Assembly (NCBI GenBank): GCA_032209605.1
Contig: JASFXZ010000001.1
Span: forward strand, 28,338,619-28,402,618
From: Mactromeris polynyma
Taxonomy: Eukaryota; Mollusca; Bivalvia; Venerida; Mactridae
DNA: 64,000 bases
Reading direction: 5' to 3'
Below the pieces are notes generated by a model. That model ran no database searches. It was not told where the DNA came from and saw nothing but the letters and a program-made list of their open reading frames with translations. Position 1 is the stretch's first letter. Each line of letters opens with the position of its first letter. The position numbers and the translations under genes were made by a program. Shown in pieces: positions 25,161 to 36,591 of the stretch.

Positions 25161-27088
25161 ATATTTGAAACCACATAAGACACGCCTTGACTATTCAATG
25201 TCTTTCTAATTCGTTTATATTTGCATTAAACAATATCTAGGGACATACAAGCTTAAAATGTAAGGCACCCTGCCGCAGTTTGACAATCAACGATTTTGCG
25301 TATGGTGTCATTATTATTATTATTATATACCAGATTTATAGTCATGAGACTAAGAACGGTGTTGAATAACAAGAATCTTTCTACAAACAGGAACCAGCAC
25401 GCCATCGAACCGTGATATCAGAATAACAAGCACACATATGTATTGTGTCATGATGCTGTGTATCAACATACCATTCAATGAGTAGACACTTCTGTAGAGA
25501 ATTCATAATATCGATACAGAGACGAATTATTAACATTTTAAAATGCTTTTTCATGTATCTAATTGGTTCCTACTTAAGTTTCGAGAACTAGTACTTCAAA
25601 TATGCACTGCATGTGTCTGATATTAATACTTCTGTCTCCCGAGAATTTCGTGTTTGCATAACTGATATTTACCTCTTTGTACAAAAATGTGTCAGTTATA
25701 TGAATACATCTATTCAGGGACGATGATTATCACCCGTTTTATAACACATTCCCGTACATTGAACTGTGTGGATGTTGGCCTTTTACTGCTATGGACTGAT
25801 ATATTTATAAAGTTATGTTTTGCATATGTCAACAAAACGAAGATAAGCGAAACACTGAGGTGAAAAGGGGCATTTCAGTACATAATGTTTAAAGTCTGAT
25901 GGTTAGAAAGTTTTACATTGGGATCCTTATTGTTGATTGCGTTGTCAGGAATTCAGCATCAAATGCAAAATACGCGATGTGATGCACTTATTATTGTAAA
26001 CTTTGTAATTTTCACACGATGCGAGTAAAATTGATATTTACAGAAAGAAAACAACATCACTGTCAAGTTAGTAATTTTTAATACAAGTATTTAGAAAATA
26101 TTTTCCACTTCACCAAGTGAATGTAGATATTATAAGTGGAAAGTATCAGCATGTATTGTAAAGACAATGCTTGTTATACTTGGTAGTTTGCCTTGTCCTA
26201 TTTATTTTTCTATCGGTGAATGCGATGTTTCTATTAACGCAACTTATATATTTATACAATGGAATAATCGCGTTGGCTTTTAATAATTGTAACGGTGAAA
26301 TTGAACGTTATTACTTATACACGAATATCTTTGATGTAAAATTGTAAAATGAAACTCAAATCCATTCTCCATCACTCACACTCACAATCCACAGTGTGGC
26401 ACTCACAGTCCACAACTGTGGCGTTGTGGTCCACAGTCCACAGTGTGGGTCGTGGCAAAAAAGAACGTCAGGTGCTTGTTATAAAAATAGACAATGATAC
26501 AGGCCTTAACGTATAAAATACTCTTAAACAATATAAATTAAACATCAAATAACCTCATAAGGCCTTTTCCGGGCACTCTTCAAGGAAAACATCTTAACAG
26601 GTACTGATAAAATATCGAAACAGCGGTGCAGTAGACTGTGGTGGTTGCTAAGTAACCATCACAGTGAAAATCCAACATGGCTGACAAATACATGTTCTGC
26701 ACGATGCAAGATACTAATAGGACTAAAGTTGATGATACAACATAAAATAGGCTTATAGAAACGTGCATTTAACAAATAGTGAGTGGTTTCAACATGAAAT
26801 TATGAACTGAGGGTTGCAAACAGTCAACTAGAAAGGATAAATTGTGACAAGTCGCGGAAACATGTTACATAACGTAACGAAAATAGAATCAAATGATGTA
26901 ATAGATAAAAGCTGGCACATTATGTAACGTTGTGTTGCTGTCTTGTTAAATAAAACCAAGTCAGCAACCAACTTCATGTACTGTCGTCAGCAGTAGCTAC
27001 AAAGTGTAAAAGTAAACAAGAAGCTTATCAAGATGGGAGCAAGTGAAAGATGAATGTACCATACTCCCACGGTTCAGGTAAATTCTAG
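25161..27088. other. Intergenic with diverged duplicate pieces
   Basis: 25170-25440 and 26230-26380 are found again in inverted orientation, joined together, at 41060-41460. 25660-25925 is a diverged copy of 22730-22930. 26389-26456 is a cluster of CCACAGTGTGG-type palindromes. I recognise no coding sequence. Confidence 0.55.
26389..26456. repeat. Cluster of short palindromes
   Basis: Contains CCACAGTGTGG, CCACAACTGTGG and a second CCACAGTGTGGG within about 70 bp, separated by ACTCACAGT and GTTGTGGTCC. Capable of several alternative hairpins. Function unknown. Confidence 0.6.
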
Positions 27089-28163
27089 AACATTACACTA
27101 TATCTTGGAGTTACCATTGATCAAAATTTGTCCTTTGCGTCTATGGCAACGTCTGTTATTAAAAAATCCAATGCAAGGTTAAAATTCCTGTCTCGTAAAA
27201 GTGAATTCCTAACTATGCAAACAAAGAAACTTCTGGTCTCTTCCCTTGTTCAATGTCACTTTGATTATGCATCATCAGTCTGGTTTAACAGTTTAACACA
27301 ATATTTAAAGAATAAATTGCAAGTCACACAAAATAAACTGGTGAGATTTGTATTGAACTTACATCCTAGATCACATATTGGCACAGAACATTTTTCCCGT
27401 TTAAATTGGGTACCCGTAGAAAGTAGAGTGAATCAAATTACGCTATGTCATATATATAAAATCCATTCTCAACTTTCCCCTTCTTATTTAAATGATCAAT
27501 TTACCCCCGTCAGTGAAATCCACAAATATCCTACCAGGTTCAGAGTTAAAGCTGATGTTACCCCTGCTGGAACAAATTACTTAATGTCAGAATGTAAGAG
27601 ATTTGCAATTCCTTTAGGTCAAGGGTTTTGGAAAGAAATATTTTGCTTTCAATGGTTGTTGTCTTTGGAACAGTCTGCCACAAGATGTGAGGGATGCCAA
27701 AAGTATTTCTTCTTTCAAATGCAAAGTAAAAAAACACATTTGTAGCTCGTCTTAAATAATGTATTGTTTTTCCTTTTTAATCAGTTTTATCATTTGTAAC
27801 CTAATACCTTGTTCAATTTAATTTGTTTAGCTTTTTCATCCATTATTCCTGTCAGAGATAACTTATGGTTTTATTGTTTCATCGTTTTCTCTATTTGTTT
27901 ATAAACATGTAACACAATGTCTTGACTGTGATAACTTTATTTATAACTTATAACTCTTCATATGTCACACAATACTATATATTAAGGACCACAATGGAAA
28001 TAAGAGTTTTTACTTGTACTCTTTTTTTGTGTTATCCTTAACATATAATGTTGATTGATATGGCTTTATTGATTCATGCATATTGTTGTTATTAATATAT
28101 GTCTTAATTTTATAGTGCCATGTAAATTGAACATTATATGTTGAAATAAATCTATCTATCTAA
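27089..28163 (+). pseudogene. 3' end of a jockey/CR1-like LINE
   Basis: The plus-strand frame through 27128-27745 (205 codons from its first ATG, homology from about 27098 with YLGVTIDQNLSF) is the C-terminal part of a LINE reverse transcriptase. It includes TKKLLVSSLVQCHFDYASS and NKLVRFVLNLHPRSHIGTEH. This is the usual region after the polymerase core. From about 27640 the family sequence (LWNSLP-type block and the lysine-rich end) continues in the next frame, so there is a single-base frameshift. The catalytic core is absent: a typical 5'-truncated dead copy. The element ends in a CTAT repeat after AATAAA near 28151-28162. It belongs to a different family from the LINE at 8.5 kb. Confidence 0.8.
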
Positions 28164-29908
28164 TCAGTCAATTATTATTGTTTTTTTCATTTCTTTCAAA
28201 AGAAGTCATGTAATTTGGTTCATCTCTTTGTTCCTTTCAAATGGTCTAAACAACTGTACTTTTGCCGTAAATCACTTTTGAATCAGAAGTAATGAAATTG
28301 TTCAAAACATGTAATCAGAGGATATTTCATAAGTTCTTCTCAAAGTCATATAACTGTCAAAACTATGAAAATACACAATAGTTAACAGCTTTAGAGTGAT
28401 AACTCCGAGCGGAAATAAGTCTAGGCTATTCGAGTAATCAAGTTACAAACTTGTTTCATAATAAATGTAAAACAAACGAATAAATTTAAATATTTTTTTT
28501 ATTATTTCTGATTGACATTATTATTGCCCTTTACGTTCAAAATTTAGCAACTCCCAGTAAGTCCGAGTTTGTAACGTCTGTCAGTAGGGGACGTGTGTGT
28601 ATATGAATAATGCTAATTTAGACGTTCGTGTCGTCCATCACTATTTAGCGTCGAACATATAACATTTTAGTACGTCGAAATTATGAATTTTTCATAAAAC
28701 CAAACGAATTACAACCCGTGTCTAAACTTTTAACGGTTTTTCAATTTTATAAAACCTTATAAATTGAAAGTCTGGACGAGCCCATTCACGTAATTAGACT
28801 GTTTACATGAAAAATTAGCTCTCGTCGAAATGAACATATTATTTTCAGAACACTGATTTTAGTGAGACGACATTTTGGCACTTGGCACAGTAATTGGGTT
28901 GTTTGTTAGCAACAACTTTAACGAAGTGACATACTATGAATGATCGAGTTGTGGTTTAAACATGCACACATAGGCGTTTACTAATTAGTAATTGACATAT
29001 TAACAGCAACTGCGCAAATTTGGAGCGTATATTATGCAGATGATAATTGGTAGAATAATGGCGTTTTTGCTACAGACAGTTCCAAGGCGGTACTTATTCT
29101 TCGCCCATTATTTTATTATTTGTTTTGATTCCCTTTTGCAATTGTTTACATATCATATACATACACGTGTTTCGTATGCGCGTTTGTGGTGGCTGTGCAC
29201 TTGGTATGAAGTATTTCCTACTAGATTTCTGCATTCTTTAATTCATTTTTATTTTGAAATGCAACGAAATGTTAATTTTAGTTTATGCATCATGGAATGA
29301 ATATATCAACATGCAAGTAGCGGAAAAAACATACATTGTTTAGGCATACATACATGATTCCTTTTGTGTTTCAATTGTTAGTTTTAGAATATTGTTATTT
29401 CTCTCCGACCTGTAAAAATTTTACCCGGTTTACGAAAGGTCGGTTGTTTTACCCACGTGTCGTACGTTTGTAAAACATGTAATAATAATACTATAAATTA
29501 ATTGACAACACACGCAAACTGATATATGGATTTAAAAGTAATGAAACCGTAAAGTAAACAAATGAGGTAATAGGTTTTACGAATTTAATCTAGTAAAAAC
29601 AATAGCAAACAACGATTTCTTCTCAAGATTTAATTTTCTTGAAAAAAATGCAAACTAATGCAAAACTAGAATGTTCTTTGTGGCTGTTTTACGGTATTGC
29701 ACATATGATTTCATTGCATTAAACGGACTGTCACAAGTTGTTCCCAAAAGAAAAAGGGTATTTCTATATTTGGTAATAAATGGTTTTTGCATGGATCAAA
29801 TTTACGTAGTTAATCATATCCATATAGCTTCATTATCTGTAACAATGCAACATTTGAACGGATGATACAAATCCGTTGAATTCAAGCCAAAATTTAATCT
29901 CGGAATGA
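28164..29908. other. Intergenic, no gene recognised
   Basis: AT-rich; the short open frames (29034-29300, 29671-29865) have no recognisable features. No element ends seen. Confidence 0.45.
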
Positions 29909-29910
29909 AT

Positions 29911-30989
29911 AAAAAATACTTGGGACGAAATCAGCTTCGTCACAAAGCCTCGTCACTTTGAATAGTTTTGCCATTGGTCTGTTTAAAGCCCACTCTGGTG
30001 GCAGATATGTAATACAAGGTAATCTTCACCGCTCGATCACACAATCAATTTAACAAGCGCATTTGCGGGTAATTATTAAACGTTTCCAATTGCAATGTTA
30101 TTAGCTTATTTCAGCGAAATATAATGCTTCCGTATAGGGATCACTTCCTTATATCTCTTTAAAATTGGAGTTTGATGGTCGATTGCATTAAGTACACTTC
30201 TTGATTCAAACAATTTCGTCGAAGTCACCGCACCTAAATTATGTCACAGAAGCGGCGAACGAAGCATGCTATTTGATTTACCCCATTGTATTAAGCTACA
30301 GTTTAATCGCTTTCCAGATTTAGTAGTTTACCAACAATAAGCCAATGTTTGACAAATTCACTCAACTACTGTAGGCTCACGTTAATGCACATTTCATAAA
30401 AAGTATAACTACCAAAAGTTATACAATAAACCGTTATCTCCATCCGCATTTTCCACAGCTGTACTTGTGGCCTTAATCCAACACTTTTGATGGTATTCGG
30501 TGGGTGGTCTAAACAAATGCAAGATGTAGTCATGCTCTAAAGCAGATGTTTTATAGTCAAACTGAAAATAAAAATGCGCACGTGTTGCAGCATTAAAAAA
30601 CTCAACATTCCAGCATAGATCCTTAGGGTAAGAAATGAGATAACGAATATGGCAAGAATACATACAGTAAACAAAACTAGAAATGTTCCACAGGACATAA
30701 GTGTCTCCAATTTGTTCCGCTAACGATCGTAACTCTTCTATTACTAAATAAATGCAATAAAAACACAGGTGTCCAATTTCATGGGATGACTAGTATTTGT
30801 ACGAAGTTTCATTAATCAAGGTGAAATATTGATTGATATATCAGCGACCAAAGAAAAATGCTAATTTCATCAAAGAAAGGCCCGTGACTCTGTTTTCTCT
30901 GGGCGAAGAGGAATGCCAAACTCAGGTGCACAATTTCGTGCGCTGATATGTTTAAAAACATTTGTTCACATTTGTTCTAATATTATCAT
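29911..30989. repeat. 1079-bp tandem duplication, unit 1
   Basis: Head-to-tail with 30990-32068. Both begin AAAAAATACTTGGGACGAAA and end CTAATATTATCAT. I noticed only about four differences over the unit, one of them a nonsynonymous change in the exon-like frame. This is a recent direct duplication. Confidence 0.93.
30409..30743 (-). CDS. Possible exon of an unidentified protein, in unit 1
   Basis: The minus-strand frame runs to a stop at 30411-30409. From its ATG at 30663 it is 84 codons. It stays open upstream to about 30790, past a plausible splice acceptor (TTTATTTAG just upstream of 30743). The predicted segment has a non-repetitive, globular-looking composition with several aromatic and cysteine residues (for example VEFFNAATRAHFYFQFDY, then LHLFRPPTEYHQKCWIKA). 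I do not recognise the family. A donor-like GGTAGT sits at the stop, so this could be a terminal or an internal exon. It could also be fortuitous: no other exon of the same gene is identified. Confidence 0.3.
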
Positions 30990-32068
30990 AAAAAATACTT
31001 GGGACGAAATCAGCTTCGTCACAAAGCCTCGTCACTTTGAATAGTTTTGCCATTGGTCTGTTTAAAGCCCACTCTGGTGGCAGATATGTAATACAAGGTA
31101 ATCTTCACCGCTCGATCACACAATCAATTTAACAAGCGCATTTGCGGGTAATTATTAAACGTTTCCAATTGCAATGTTATTAGCTTATTTCAGCGAAATA
31201 TAATGCTTCCGTATAGGACTCACTTCCTTATATCTCTTTAAAATTGGAGTTTGATGGTCGATTGCATTAAGTACACTTCTTGATTCAAACAATTTCGTCG
31301 AAGTCACCGCACCTAAATTATGTCACAGAAGCGGCGAACGAAGCATGCTATTTGATTTACCCCATTGTATTAAGCTACAGTTTAATCGCTTTCCAGATTT
31401 AGTAGTTTACCAACAATAAGCCAATGTTTGACAAATTCACTCAACTACTGTAGGCTCACGTTAATGCACATTTCATAAAAAGTATAACTACCAAAAGTTA
31501 TACAATAAACCGTTATCTCCATCCGCATTTACCACAGCTGTACTTGTGGCCTTAATCCAACACTTTTGATGGTATTCGGTGGGTGGTCTAAACAAATGCA
31601 AGATGTAGTCATGCTCTAAAGCAGATGTTTTATAGTCAAACTGAAAATAAAAATGCGCACGTGTTGCAGCATTAAAAAACTCAACATTCCAGCATAGATC
31701 CTTAGGGTAAGAAATGAGATAACGAATATGGCAAGAATACATACAGTAAACAAAACTAGAAATGTTCCACAGGACATAAGTGTCTCCAATTTGTTCCGCT
31801 AACGATCGTAACTCTTCTATTACTAAATAAATGCAATAAAAACACAGGTGTCCAATTTCATGGGATGACTAGTATTTGTACGAAGTTTCATTAATCAAAG
31901 TGAAATATTGATTGATATATCAGCGACCAAAGAAAAATGCTAATTTCATCAAAGAAAGGCCCGTGACTCTGTTTTCTCTGGGCGAAGAGGAATGCCAAAC
32001 TCACGTGCACAATTTCGTGCGCTGATATGTTTAAAAACATTTGTTCACATTTGTTCTAATATTATCAT
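30990..32068. repeat. 1079-bp tandem duplication, unit 2
   Basis: Second copy of 29911-30989, ending at ATTATCAT, after which sequence leading into the 32089-32418 repeat resumes. Confidence 0.93.
31488..31822 (-). CDS. Possible exon of an unidentified protein, in unit 2
   Basis: Same frame as 30409-30743, shifted by 1079 bp, identical except that Glu in the C-terminal ENADGDNG segment is Val. The frame and acceptor-like site are preserved, but at this identity level that is expected by age alone and is not evidence of selection. Confidence 0.3.
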
Positions 32069-32088
32069 TCGACACAAAGTACATTAAA

Positions 32089-32418
32089 TGTTAACAAACA
32101 ACAACTTTCCAAATGCATGAAACATATACTGAATTAAAACTAAGCGGGTAACTGACTCTTGGTAAGGCGTTTATCACACCTCAAAATCACATACTTGAAA
32201 GAATAAAAATGAACATCGGTCAATAATACAGAATTGACGCATTTAGCAACGGTTACCATACAAATAGTAAAACGCTGAAAGTACAGCATGTTATATCTTC
32301 CAGATATTTGCATTTCCTCTGCATTGCGTCCTTGTGTTGAACGCGTGGTCTGCTTGTTAGCATTGATGCATTTCAATATGACTGTGATTTAATTTCTTTC
32401 TAACTACGGAAACACGTT
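32089..32418 (+). repeat. Dispersed 0.33-kb repeat, copy 2
   Basis: Colinear with 17279-17604, differing by small indels such as an extra GGTT before ACCATACAAATAG. Confidence 0.8.
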
Positions 32419-33220
32419 AAGCAGCAATGCTTGTTGTTGGCTTTGAGAATTGTTCTGATTGTGTTGATAGCGTGTGAGATACAGTAAATACTGACAACAT
32501 TACTTATGAATATACACATTTATTTATGAGAATATGCTCCATATAGGAACTTGTTAGAGTTCTGAATATATATTTTAGTGTGAAGGACTCCAGTAGTGTT
32601 AGTAGAATTGACTTAAATATCGACACATATATTCAGACTCTTTGACTTGGTGCACAATGTTTTATTATTCTTACTGCTATGAAGAACAGAGACAAACATT
32701 GCCACGTAAGAACAGAGCTGAATGCAGTCAGTGTATATATATTCTCGAATTATGGTTGATTCAGTTTCATTCCGTACCGTACGTTTGTATATGTGTACGC
32801 CATCTTATTCTATGACGAGTAAAAACGAGCACTGAAAATAGCTTCCGTTTCATTTATAATTGTTAAAATGTTCGAATCCGTATATCTTCTTGATACACAC
32901 GGAGCTTTTATAAAACACAAATTGTCAAAAACACGTTCGTTTCTTAATCACATCACCATTTGTCCAAACAATTTTCTTGTCATTCAAGATCGTTTTACGG
33001 GGTGCAAGCTGTTCGATATATAATGCACTTTGTTCCTGCACATGTACTTTTCATGATGTACGACAAGACTATTGACTTATACCACGCTTGAGAAATATAT
33101 GCATTTTCTTCATACTGTTTTCCGTTTGATATGTGTAGAATATCAACATGGCACGCGCTGTATTGCTGGTTTCCAGCAGGTCCTTACCTATTGTTATGCG
33201 AAACACTTGTCACAATTTCC
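32419..33220. other. Intergenic, no gene recognised
   Basis: AT-rich, no family signature, no element ends seen. Confidence 0.45.
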
Positions 33221-35095
33221 TTTGCGATGGTTAAGGACAAATGAGTGCTTCGATCAGTTTAATCTAGAACATGCACACCATTGCTGTTACAACAGTGCGT
33301 ACTCTAGACGTCCATATTGGCATTCGACTACTGCTATATATACAAAGGGGTGAATACGCCATATATCTAAAGGTGTAAATATATTTGCTTTACTAGTTAA
33401 GTGCCCTGGTCATTTTTATGGAAGCTCGATTTTGTACAAAGGTAATAAATTTATAAAGTTGAAAAAAAACCCGGAAAATCAAAAAAAGCAACACGATTAT
33501 AGCATTTAGCTATATTGCAATAATACATGTTAAAGATTAAAATATGTATTAAAATAAGATTAATCAAGCTAAAACCAATCATATTAGTTGTGAACAGGGT
33601 ACCACACTCAGACATCTTATAAGGATGGATCCGCTTTAAATTATACACATGTATACAAAATGTCTTTGGGCACAAACAACTTATCAATATTCGGTATGTC
33701 CTAGAAAGACAATACAAACTTTCCATTGTTTTAGATTACCCTTGTTATTTATGCCAGGATTTAAATTACGATTGAACTACTGTGGACGAGCATATAGTGT
33801 CAGCTGGAGTTCGTTATTTGTCACAGACAAATCATTGAGAATGATAGATCTAAAATGTTTTAACTGAGCACTCGATTTGTCATAGACAAGTGATTGAAAT
33901 ACTTTACTAGGATAATTATGAGCAATAATGAACAGGATGCGGCGTTTTTATTGTTCATTTACAAAGCTGTATCACTCAATTTTAAGAGCGACATATTTAC
34001 AAACAAATGCGTTTGAATGGTTGTTCCAGTCTTAAAGGTACATATTATGAATTTATATCAAAATATGCTAAGTAAATATTTTGAGAAATTGGCATGTGAA
34101 ACCATTCACACTGACATACTCTAAAACATTGCATCGTAACCTTTCTCAAAAGTCTCTTGGAACTACAAAACACGAGTCCAATACAAGTATTTCATATGCT
34201 TTCTCTAATGAGGCCGTCACACCATAACGTTCTGGTCAGCGTTCTATGAACGTTCTAAGAATGTTTAATCGTTCAATTTTCGAGCGTTCTACGGTGATGT
34301 GGACACATCTGGCGTGTGACTAACGTGTGACTAACGCATGAGGAGCGTGTACCAGCGACCAAGTAAGACACCCCTGAAAACTATTAGCGTGTGCTGACGT
34401 GTCACTGGCGCGCGACGAACGATTAATCAACGTTAGACGAGCGTGTTGAGCGTGAAACTAACGTGTGACTAACGACAGTCTAGCGTGTTGCTGGCGTGTG
34501 GGTTTCATGTGCGCTAGGGGTCCGTTCAGTGGTCGTTGACAGGTCGCCAGTGAGTCATTTACTTCAAAGCAAAGATTGTGAACGATTAATAACAACCAAG
34601 TAATGCTAGGTTAACGACTGACTAACAATAGCCGAACGCGTGCAACGTTCGGCGAACGTTAGTACAACGTTCCACGAACGTTCTCCAGCGTTCTCCAGCG
34701 TTTAAAGTTAAACGTTGAAGAACGCTGGTCTCCATGAGAACTTCTGAGCATGTTCAAAACATTATTTTCGGACCAGCGTTCTCCGCCGATCACTGACGAT
34801 CACCGACGATTACCAGTGTTCACCAGCGTTCACACAACGCTCTTCTGGCGCTATACCAGCGACCACGGACGATTACCAACGTTTCCTCAAACGTCATAGA
34901 ACGCTGACCAGAACGTTATGGTGTGACGGCCCCATAACTCGGTGCATAAGTCAGTATAGAAAATCGAACATTTGTATTTGTGGTTTTGGTAAAAATGTAA
35001 GAAAGTGACAATGCAGTGCAGATTTCATCTGTATTAAGTAAGGTACCGCCATCTTTCTCATATTAATCACTAAGGATATTTTGTCGAAAAATAAG
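33221..35095 (+). repeat. Duplicated block E, direct copy
   Basis: Inverted counterpart at 62840-64000, which is cut by the window end at the position equivalent to 33221. The only large difference is the 726-bp MITE at 34209-34934 present here. Frames within it (33451-33726 minus and 63492-63692 plus) correspond but have no recognisable domain. Confidence 0.85.
34206..34937. mobile_element. Harbinger-type MITE, 726 bp, TAA target duplication
   Basis: The element proper is 34209-34934. Both ends carry GGCCGTCACACCATAACGTT in inverted orientation, continuing for about 40 bp (TCTGGTCAGCGTTCTATGA). TAA flanks it on both sides (34206-34208, 34935-34937), and the unoccupied site is at 63011-63013 with one TAA. 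A 3-bp TWA duplication is the PIF/Harbinger signature. The interior is non-coding but packed with short related words (CAGCGTTC, CGTGTGACTAACG, CCAGCGTTCTCC), probably degenerate tandem copies of one box. Confidence 0.8.
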
Positions 35096-35106
35096 ACTAC
35101 GAGAGG

Positions 35107-36591
35107 CACTCAGGAGTTATCGCCCTTAAATTATATAAATTACCTAAAATTTGTCTTATATTATCCGTTTTACGCTATTTTGTTCGCATTCGAGTGACAT
35201 TAACGTAGAACGGGCGTAGTTTGCGATTGTCAGCGCTCTTGTTTAAAGACTAAGCGTTTTATAATACTTCATTTTGTTTCGATTGAGGTCAACCAATTAA
35301 AAGAAGTAGTATTTTATTTATTTATTGTCTGCGTCTAATATTCTGTCTACTAAGGGATTTCTAGATTCCATACTGATATGTTCGGTGCTGTGGAAAAATA
35401 TAATATGTTACAAATCGATAGAAGCTAGAGAAGATCGTAGACGCTTCTAACCATTATCCAAAACAACGCGACAAAACGTCAGCGCCCACATTTATACCCT
35501 TTTACTTAGAAAGTGTTTAACTAAAGCATCAAGGACGAAGATCGATATTTACCTCTTAGTACTAAACTGTGTCAGTGATATGAAGGAATCTATATCAGTG
35601 ATGATGATTATCATGCTCGTTTAACAAGTTAAACAGTTTCCCGTATGAATATATTTCTTGCAACTGTCCACAAAATGAAGATAAGCAAAACACTAATAAA
35701 AAAATGTCATTTCAGAATATGATGTTTAAATTCTAGGGGTTACTCATTTTTCTCCTAGTTATCCCTTATGGTCGGCCAGGCCAATCCTTGCGCCAATTTT
35801 CCTTTACGTACGTACCCATGAGCCTCCTCAAATGCCTTATGTGTTATGGATTGTGGTTTTCCCGGAGGTCTGTGTGGAGAGGCAGTGTCTTATGTATGTG
35901 GTGTTCCCTGTAGCTACTAATTCTCTATTTTATTTTAAATTCCCGTTCCGTTTCACTAGTATTTTTAACGATATTTTCCTTTAGACTTTATATTTTTATT
36001 GATTTAATATTTTGTGGTTATTTCGCATCATGGTGTAAATAGTTTGGTTACTGACAGCAAGGTCAGTATAAGGCTGCTTGTTTCTTCGTGCAGGATTATA
36101 CACAGTGTATCTGTTGTCATGTACGAAATTGTTAATTGCTTTTAAGTATAGCTAATTGTAGCTGCAACATATGCATATAACGCTGCAAATGATAATAAAT
36201 ACGTTTTGCCAAATCATATAATAGGGTGTTGATCAACAACGCAGCGCAGCTGTTCATGCATACAATTCATAGAATATTTCATCACCAGAGTGTTATATAT
36301 CTCTTGTCCCCAAATATACAATATGACATATCAATTAACACCTGTAGAATGTCATTCAATGCGATACTTTCATTGAAATTTAATACACCTGCAGTCAGCT
36401 TTTGTATTGAAAATATTTTTGTTTTTGAATATTCGAATGCCGAACCAGTATTCCAATATTCGGAGGTACAAACCAATATTCGAATATTCGTTGAAATCCA
36501 TACACTCTAATCCAATGCAGCAACAGCTTGATGAAGCCACGGATATGTTCTTAAACCAAAAACATATATCGTCTTAAGTGTAACAGGTCGA
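35107..36591 (+). repeat. Duplicated block C, second direct copy, first half
   Basis: Colinear with 22314-23540 and, reversed, with 48785-50560. It retains about 230 bp (around 35765-35985) that is missing from the first copy but present in the inverted copy. It is interrupted at 36592 by a 3.2-kb transposon and resumes at 39843. Confidence 0.8.

Noticed and set aside
27088..28163. Possible intact LINE gene
   Set aside because: Only the region after the polymerase core is present and the frame shifts near 27640.
32870..32885. TTCGAATCC-like T-loop box suggesting a tRNA
   Set aside because: No matching acceptor stem, D-arm or anticodon arm in the neighbouring 80 bases on either strand.
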